A stretch of 64,000 nt of DNA, taken from positions 1 to 64,000 of the forward strand of contig JADGEJ010000019.1 in NCBI GenBank assembly GCA_016744435.1, given 5' to 3'. Position numbers and translations under genes: made by a program. Positions 57,313 to 64,000 of this stretch are shown here, one piece after another; the first letter of the stretch is position 1, and every line of letters begins with the position of its first letter. The notes under the pieces were generated by a model that ran no database searches, was not told where the DNA came from, and worked only from the letters and a program-made list of their open reading frames with translations. Origin of the DNA: Lentibacter sp. (GTDB lineage Bacteria > Pseudomonadota > Alphaproteobacteria > Rhodobacterales > Rhodobacteraceae).

Positions 57313-58355
57313 AGCGGCATCAGCGCCCAGTAATCCAGATCAAGCAAGACATGCGGCAAGTATTTCCCATCGTCGCCCTTCAGCGTAAACGCGTCGCCGC
57401 CGGATGTCGCCACAAGGCGCAGACGCACGGCGCCAACACCGGGCGCGCTTGTTTCGGCCTTCTCCAGCACTTCCGACCACGCCTTAACCGTCAGCCCGCT
57501 AAAGCAGGGGTTGGCGTGTGCGCCGCCGTTTAGGCCAACGATCATCTGCGCATTCGCCAGCCCGTTAAAACTGAGCGCGCGCGCCATCGAGATGATGTGA
57601 CCACCATAGATAAGCCGCTGCCCGTCGGGGCGGAATGTCGCGTCAAAGTGCACCTTGGCAGTGTTTTGCCACAGGCGCGTCGCCAGCATGTGCTCGGCTT
57701 CTTCGATCGTGACGCCATCAACATGGTTGATCTGCTCGCCAACCTCGTAGTCGCCCCAGCGGTGCGGCTCGCCTGCGAGTGTGAAGTCGTATTTGCTAAA
57801 GTCCAAGCCCTCGGGAATGGCCAGATCAGCCGCCGGAATGACGCTTTGCAACTCGGGCACAATCGTCTCGGGCGCGGGCGCGTCCAAGTCGTTTTTACGC
57901 ACCATCACCCAGCGCACATATTCGAGCACAACCTCTTCCATCTGGTTGAGGCCCCGCGTGCGCACCCAGACAACGCCAGTCTTGCCGTTGCTGTTCTGCT
58001 TGAGGCCAATAACTTCACTCACCGAGCGCAGCGTATCACCGGGGTAAACAGGCTTCAGCCACTTGCCCTCGGCGTAGCCAAGGTTGGCCACAGCATTGAG
58101 CGAAATGTCAGGCACAGTCTTGCCAAAGACCACGTGAAACGCTGCCAAGTCGTCAATCGGCGAGCCTTCCAAGCCACTGTCGGCAGCAAACATGTCAGAC
58201 GAATACAGCGCATGCCGCGCGGGGTAGAGCGCATGGTACAAAGCGCGCTCCCCCTCGCCCACGGTGCGTGGCACGGCGTGTTCGATCACTTGGCCAATGC
58301 TGTAGTCTTCAAAGAAACGTCCAGTGTTCGTCTTACCTGCGTTCGTCTTACCCAT
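57309..58355 (-). CDS. mch: mesaconyl-CoA hydratase (MaoC-like)
   Basis: GRFFEDYSIGQVIEHAVPRTVGEGERALYHALYPARHALYSSD; double MaoC-type fold; EMC pathway context. Confidence 0.92.
   Translation of the reverse strand: MGKTNAGKTNTGRFFEDYSIGQVIEHAVPRTVGEGERALYHALYPARHALYSSDMFAADSGLEGSPIDDLAAFHVVFGKTVPDISLNAVANLGYAEGKWLKPVYPGDTLRSVSEVIGLKQNSNGKTGVVWVRTRGLNQMEEVVLEYVRWVMVRKNDLDAPAPETIVPELQSVIPAADLAIPEGLDFSKYDFTLAGEPHRWGDYEVGEQINHVDGVTIEEAEHMLATRLWQNTAKVHFDATFRPDGQRLIYGGHIISMARALSFNGLANAQMIVGLNGGAHANPCFSGLTVKAWSEVLEKAETSAPGVGAVRLRLVATSGGDAFTLKGDDGKYLPHVLLDLDYWALMPL
58326..58352 (-). repeat. 15-bp period tandem duplication in the mch N-terminus
   Basis: GTTCGTCTTACC x2 with 3-nt link; encodes GKTNAGKTNT. 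Confidence 0.85.
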
Positions 58356-58356
58356 C

Positions 58357-58560
58357 TTACTGTGCTCCTAGTTTCATATCGGGGCTGTACTCAGCCGCCA
58401 CATCTTTCGTAACAGCCTGCCCGCAGCGCATAACGCCATTCGCGGCGTCAAACGCATAAGTCGGCGCGCCGTAAAGCTCCCAGCCTTTGCTCAAGGCCTC
58501 CGAAACCTTGTGGCAAAACGCTGCCGTGTCTTCTTCTGTTAGCAATCGGTAGAGCTGCAT
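58357..58560 (-). CDS. DUF1737 domain-containing protein
   Basis: MQLYRLLTEEDTAAFCHKVSEALSKGWELYGAPTYAFD. Confidence 0.85.
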   Translation of the reverse strand: MQLYRLLTEEDTAAFCHKVSEALSKGWELYGAPTYAFDAANGVMRCGQAVTKDVAAEYSPDMKLGAQ

Positions 58561-58561
58561 T

Positions 58562-59110
58562 TCAGCCTCCAAACGGGTTGTAGCCGAGCCAAATGTGAAT
58601 GCCCGAAACAACGCTGAAGACAACAAGGCTCACCACAGCGGCGATGATCTCAGATTTGATCGGAGGTGCCTGGTATTCGCCGCGCGGGCCTTCAGCACGA
58701 TTGATGAGCAACATTTGAGCAACCGCCCAAGCCGCCAAGCCGCCGAACAGCACAAAAGACGGCGTATCGCCGTTTACCAAGAGATGCGCGATTGACCAGA
58801 CAACCGTTGCCGTTAGCTGCGCGTGGCGGATCCAGCGGGTGATCCGCGTTCCCTTGACCGATGCCGCATAGATATAGAATGCCAACAACATCAACAGGTT
58901 GTTAATGCCAACAAGTGCCGCGCTTCGGCCCCAAAAGATGCCGCCGTCGGCTGTTTTGTAGCCCACCGTCATCAGCACGATAGACACGACAAGCGCGAGG
59001 GCAACATAGCCGCGGCCCTTGTCCCCCAACGCAGCCCGCTTTTCTGGTGCGATATGTTTAAACACATGAGCAAGCCACCAAAGTGAAACCCCGATAATCA
59101 GTAATAACAT
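58562..59110 (-). CDS. NnrU family protein
   Basis: Multi-TM; SLWWLAHVFKHIAPEKRAALGDKGRG. Confidence 0.9.
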   Translation of the reverse strand: MLLLIIGVSLWWLAHVFKHIAPEKRAALGDKGRGYVALALVVSIVLMTVGYKTADGGIFWGRSAALVGINNLLMLLAFYIYAASVKGTRITRWIRHAQLTATVVWSIAHLLVNGDTPSFVLFGGLAAWAVAQMLLINRAEGPRGEYQAPPIKSEIIAAVVSLVVFSVVSGIHIWLGYNPFGG

Positions 59111-59158
59111 GCTGGCTTTCCTTGCTGGCTAGTTGTGTCTGCCTTAGTGCGCGAAGCT

Positions 59159-60007
59159 TTAGTTCGCTGCGACAGCCTCAGCCATCGCCAAGATTTTCTT
59201 AGCCGTCTCAACATGTAGGTTTTCGACGATTTTACCATCAACAACAGCAACGCCCTGCCCGCTGGCTTCGGTTTCTTCGAACGCCGCGATCTGGCGCTGC
59301 GCAAGCTCGATCTCGGCCTCACTTGGCGAGAACGCCGCGTTGCAAACCGCAACCTGTGCTGGGTGAATAAGCGTCTTGCCGTCAAAGCCCATGTCGCGGC
59401 CTTGGTCACATTCCACTTTCAGGCCTTCGTCGTCTTTGAACTGGTTGTAAACGCCGTCAATCGCGACAACGCCGTAAGCGCGCGCGGCGAGCAGCATCAT
59501 CTGCAGGCTGGCCTGCATGGGCAGACGGTCAGCACGGAAGCGGCAGTTAAGCTCTTTGGCAAGGTCGTTTGTTCCGGCCACAAAGCCCTTCATCTGCGGG
59601 TGCGCGGCAATCTCTGCGGCGTTCATAACGCCCAGCGGTGTTTCGATCATCGCCCAGATCGCTTTGTCAGTGCCGATGATGGCTGCCAGCGCGTCAACGT
59701 CAGCCGCCGAGTTTACCTTTGGGAGCAAGAACGCATCAGCATCAGCGTCTTTCATCGCGGCTGCGTCGTCAGCACCCCATTCGCTATCAAGCCCGTTGAG
59801 GCGGATGATCTTGGCGCGTGCGCCATAACCGCCCTCTTTCAGAGCCGCGCTCAAAGTCGTGCGCGCTTCAACCTTCGCATCAGGCGCGACAGCGTCTTCC
59901 AGATCAAAGATGATCGCGTCAACGTCAAGCCCGCGGGCCTTTTCCAATGCGCGGTCTTTTGAGCCGGGGATGTAAAGAACCGAACGATAAGGGCGTGGCA
60001 TGTCCAT
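59159..60007 (-). CDS. mcl2: (3S)-malyl-CoA thioesterase / CitE-like lyase
   Basis: MPRPYRSVLYIPGSKDRALEKARGLDVDAIIFDLEDAVAP; synteny with mch. Confidence 0.88.
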   Translation of the reverse strand: MDMPRPYRSVLYIPGSKDRALEKARGLDVDAIIFDLEDAVAPDAKVEARTTLSAALKEGGYGARAKIIRLNGLDSEWGADDAAAMKDADADAFLLPKVNSAADVDALAAIIGTDKAIWAMIETPLGVMNAAEIAAHPQMKGFVAGTNDLAKELNCRFRADRLPMQASLQMMLLAARAYGVVAIDGVYNQFKDDEGLKVECDQGRDMGFDGKTLIHPAQVAVCNAAFSPSEAEIELAQRQIAAFEETEASGQGVAVVDGKIVENLHVETAKKILAMAEAVAAN

Positions 60008-60233
60008 GGGTATCTCCAGAGTGTCAGCAATAAAGTTGCGCAGACTTCGCATTTTTGGTGCAAAAACTTCAAGTGGAAAATTTCTGCAGCGCAGAATTCA
60101 GCATAAATCTATCTCGCATTTGAGGCAAAGCCCGCCACGTTAACCAAACTTCAAACCCTGCCCACGAGGCTTGTGAGATGCCCAAACCAAGGGCTTCACA
60201 ACCCAAGAATAGCGTTTAGGAAAGGCCCAAGAC

Positions 60234-60539
60234 ATGAAACATGCACTGAAATCGGGCTGCGCTCTTGCCCTTATCGGCCTGCTCGCAGCCCCCGCTCATG
60301 CCCAAAACTGCGCCCCACGTGAGCGCGTTCTTGAACGGCTCACACAATCCTACGGTGAGACACGCCAGTCAGTTGGCCTTGGTGCCAACAACGCGGTGGT
60401 TGAAGTCTTCGCCTCCGATGACAGTGGCACTTGGACGATCATTGTAACAACAGCTGCGGGCCTAACCTGCCTTGTTGCCAGCGGCCAAGCCTTTGAAACC
60501 CTCGCTGAAGCGCTGCCCGCCAAAGGCAACGACGCTTAA
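60234..60539 (+). CDS. hypothetical exported protein
   Basis: Signal peptide ALALIGLLAAPAHAQNCAPRERVLERL. Confidence 0.7.
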   Translation: MKHALKSGCALALIGLLAAPAHAQNCAPRERVLERLTQSYGETRQSVGLGANNAVVEVFASDDSGTWTIIVTTAAGLTCLVASGQAFETLAEALPAKGNDA

Positions 60540-60620
60540 GGGAGCACAGACTTGTAAGGGAGCACAGACTTGACACTCCACAGGCTTGACACATCACAGA
60601 CTTGACACATCACTGAGCAG
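60537..60620 (+). repeat. degenerate minisatellite carrying three TTGACA hexamers
   Basis: TAAGGGAGCACAGACTTG x2 then 16-bp ACAC..CA(C/G)A.GCTTG-type units; TTGACA at 60570, 60586 and 60602. Confidence 0.85.
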
Positions 60621-60683
60621 CTATACTCTCTACATCATAATTTCCGCATTGATCCTTTGAACATGAAATTTTGGAGTAAACAA

Positions 60684-61094
60684 ATGAGAACCTTTACGGT
60701 TGCTGCTACTATTGTTGCCTTTGGCCTTGCTATGCCTGTTGCCGCAGACCCTTCTCTGGGCTTCGGACTGAGCATTACCTTCGGTGGCGCTAAAAAACCT
60801 GAAACAGGCCTTGGGCTGCGCATCTTCTCAGACAACAAGCGCGACGAATTCGTCGCCTCTGTCGGAGTAGACTATGTGTTCCAATCAAAGCGGGTGCGAC
60901 CAACGATTGGTGCCGCCTACCTTGGCAGCAACTCATACATCGGGCTTGATCTCGGTTATGACTTCACCCGCCAAGGTGTGGACTACTCAGTTGGTGCAGG
61001 CCTTGCAAACACCAAGACCCCGACTGCAACTGTGGCCACACCGACAGGTAACGGTGGCGGCGATGGCTACACAGCCTCACGCGCCAACAACTAG
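60684..61094 (+). CDS. hypothetical exported/outer-membrane-like protein
   Basis: Signal peptide MRTFTVAATIVAFGLAMPVAADPS; Gly-rich strands; GGAG RBS. Confidence 0.65.
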   Translation: MRTFTVAATIVAFGLAMPVAADPSLGFGLSITFGGAKKPETGLGLRIFSDNKRDEFVASVGVDYVFQSKRVRPTIGAAYLGSNSYIGLDLGYDFTRQGVDYSVGAGLANTKTPTATVATPTGNGGGDGYTASRANN

Positions 61095-61107
61095 GAACAC
61101 TAAAGAG

Positions 61108-61266
61108 CCACCGCGCGCCCAGCTCAGCCCAAATGAGTTTGGTGCCCGTGACGATAAGCAACATTGTGAGCAACACATAGAGGTCAGCGAGAAAACCCTC
61201 GCTGGCCTATGAAACAGTGCTCTTGAGTGGCTCGTGCAAACATACCGCGAGGACGACAAAGGCCAT
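61108..61266 (-). pseudogene. TauE/SafE C-terminal fossil
   Basis: MAFVVLAVCLHEPLKSTVS*ASEGFLADLYVLLTMLLIVTGTKLIWAEL versus intact PFALLGAWLGVKAHFLISERAFFALTYVLLMVTGSKLIWDGL; in-frame TAG. Confidence 0.65.
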
Positions 61267-61271
61267 GACGC

Positions 61272-61694
61272 CTAAAACCGGATCATCATGCCCCATTTTT
61301 CGTCGGCCTCAAAACCGACAGCTTCATAAAACCCGCGCGCATTGCGCCTTTGCCCCGTGAGCAGCATCACCTTATAGCAATTTTGCTCGCGCGCCTGTGC
61401 AATACAATAATGCATCACGGCTTTGCCATGGCCCTGCCCACGCGTCTCTGCGCGCGCGACGACGTTTTCAATCAAAGCATAGGGCCGCCCGCCATATGTC
61501 ATGTTGGGCAAAACATGCAGCGTTGCCATCGCTGCGAGCTTGCCTTCGTGGAACCGCCCTAAAACGCGCGTGCCCTTGTGCGCCAAGACGGCCTCAAACA
61601 TGTCGCGTCCGGCCACAGCACCACTCATCGTCAGCTCCCAGTAAAGCGTCTCGGCGTCCGGCCAGTCGTCAAGCGTTAGTTGGCGCAATGTCAT
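61272..61694 (-). CDS. GNAT family N-acetyltransferase
   Basis: MTLRQLTLDDWPDAETLYWEL; ETRGQGHGKAVMHYCI. Confidence 0.9.
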   Translation of the reverse strand: MTLRQLTLDDWPDAETLYWELTMSGAVAGRDMFEAVLAHKGTRVLGRFHEGKLAAMATLHVLPNMTYGGRPYALIENVVARAETRGQGHGKAVMHYCIAQAREQNCYKVMLLTGQRRNARGFYEAVGFEADEKWGMMIRF

Positions 61695-62494
61695 GTCAGA
61701 CCATCCCAGATAAGCTTGCTGCCAGTAACCATAAGCAGCACATATGTCAGCGCAAAAAATGCCCTCTCGCTGATCAAGAAATGCGCTTTCACGCCGAGCC
61801 ATGCGCCCAAAAGCGCGAAGGGTGCGAGCAGCAGATCAAGCTTGAGCGTCTCAAGCGTGAATATCCCCATGAAGCCATAGGGCACCACTTTCGCAAGGTT
61901 GATCAGCCAGAAAACAAGCACTGACGTCGCCTGATATTCTGTCTTGGTTAGCCTGCGCGACAGCAGGTAAACAGCCGCAGGCGGCCCGCCCGCGTGGCTC
62001 ACAAAACTTGTAAAGCCAACAGCCACGCCCGCCAAAGCACCCCGCCAAAGGCCCGCAGATTGCGCCACACGCGCGGCTACCAGCCCCCGCCCGACCAGTT
62101 GCCAGAGCACGAACAGCACGGCAATCGCCCCGATCAGCAGTTTGAGCGTGTCCGCATCAGCCCAGCGGTAAAACAACGCCCCAAGCAGCACGCCGGGCAC
62201 CCCAGCGAGCACCAAAATGCGCGCATCGGCCCAGCTCCAGCGGCCCCAGTAAGGCCTAAGCGTTGCCACATCTATCAACATCAGCAGCGGCAGCATGATG
62301 CCAAGCGCTGCGCTAGGTTCGATCACCAAAGCGAGAATCGCTGCCGCCGCGAATGCCGCGCCAGAGCCAAAGCCGCCCTTGGAAATGCCCGCAAACACAG
62401 CTGCCGCCGCCGCGATTGTCAAAAAACCTAAATCCAAGGGAATTCCCTCCAAAGTCACTGCTTCTGAGCTGTTTCGAAACTGGTTTAGCGCCAT
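61691..62494 (-). CDS. TauE/SafE family (TSUP) transporter
   Basis: AGISKGGFGSGAAFAAAAILAL; SHAGGPPAAVYLL. Confidence 0.92.
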   Translation of the reverse strand: MALNQFRNSSEAVTLEGIPLDLGFLTIAAAAAVFAGISKGGFGSGAAFAAAAILALVIEPSAALGIMLPLLMLIDVATLRPYWGRWSWADARILVLAGVPGVLLGALFYRWADADTLKLLIGAIAVLFVLWQLVGRGLVAARVAQSAGLWRGALAGVAVGFTSFVSHAGGPPAAVYLLSRRLTKTEYQATSVLVFWLINLAKVVPYGFMGIFTLETLKLDLLLAPFALLGAWLGVKAHFLISERAFFALTYVLLMVTGSKLIWDGLT

Positions 62495-62496
62495 GA

Positions 62497-63570
<1,074 letters not shown>

Positions 63571-63599
63571 ACACGCAACAGACGAGCAAGAATTTGAAG

Positions 63600-63628
63600 G
63601 GTGCGCTGGCAACGGCGCACCATTTTCC
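63600..63628 (+). terminator. mdh terminator
   Basis: GGTGCGC-TGGCAACG-GCGCACC followed by ATTTTCCTTT. Confidence 0.75.
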
Positions 63629-63684
63629 TTTGCGCGCCAGCTTGTTAGCTTGCAGGCAATCAAACTGTAAATGTGAGAGACCCC

Positions 63685-64000
63685 ATGCTTTTTACCCGTC
63701 GCTTTATTGCCCCCGTTGTTGCCCCCATTGTTGCTCTGGCTTTGTCTGCCCAGCTGTGCACAGCACAGGTAGTTGCCCTCAAAAGCGAGAGCCTGCAGGT
63801 CCGGATTGACAGACTAGAGCAAAGCGACACGGAAAACCTGTTTGAGCTTGGCACGATGCAGGTTTTGCGCGCGGTCGAAACCTCGTTACAGACCCGTTAT
63901 GAATACGGCCTCGGGCAGGAAAAGTCGCGAATGCCCATGCTGCGCCTGCCGCTGCCCGGCGGCTACAACCCTGCTCCCAAAGCCCCCTCGCCCGAGACGC
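63685..64000 (+). CDS. hypothetical exported protein, truncated by window end
   Basis: MLFTRRFIAPVVAPIVALALSAQLCTAQ signal peptide; no stop before window end. Confidence 0.6.
   Translation, partial: MLFTRRFIAPVVAPIVALALSAQLCTAQVVALKSESLQVRIDRLEQSDTENLFELGTMQVLRAVETSLQTRYEYGLGQEKSRMPMLRLPLPGGYNPAPKAPSPET

Noticed and set aside
57597-58412. 271-aa plus-strand ORF
   Set aside because: Antisense to mch; shadow ORF.

Overview
The window looks like a chromosomal segment from an alphaproteobacterium of the Rhodobacteraceae (roseobacter) type, inferred from gene content, synteny and codon use. It is almost entirely coding. I saw no rRNA, tRNA, IS element, prophage or CRISPR array. Main blocks: ArsR/permease and NhaA (1.6-4.4 kb); KpsT/KpsE-like capsule export genes plus phosphomannomutase (4.6-8.5 kb); housekeeping genes (dut, coaBC, comM, gshB, rsmI, glnD, murJ, trpS; 8.6-26.8 kb); nfuA, tsaB and rimI (30.9-32.9 kb); a BMP-type nucleoside ABC transporter (33-37.8 kb); a LuxR/LuxI quorum-sensing locus (41.9-43.5 kb); and an ethylmalonyl-CoA pathway/TCA supercluster (ccr, ecm, sdhCDAB, mch, mcl2, mdh; 43.7-63.6 kb). 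There is no obvious spectacular new system. The observations most worth checking are: (i) a perfect CtrA-type box (TTAA-N7-TTAAC) and a 20-bp lux-box-like dyad around the small ORF-luxR-luxI operon; (ii) a dispersed intergenic element (CTTTTTCTT...GGGGCTAGCCCC...) in four places, one expanded into a 30-bp tandem array; (iii) a small accessory operon at 50-52.1 kb with an unannotated 50-aa ORF, an FAD-dehydrogenase gene apparently collapsed by an in-frame internal deletion, a hairpin that would sequester a Shine-Dalgarno sequence, a sulfotransferase-like P-loop protein and a DUF1989 protein; (iv) a rhomboid homologue that appears to lack the catalytic Ser and His; (v) a fossil C-terminus of a TauE/SafE transporter; and (vi) several operator-like dyads (ArsR, Iron-Rhodo-box-like upstream of nfuA, twin palindromes upstream of sdh). 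All family calls are from reading the translated ORFs; no searches were run.
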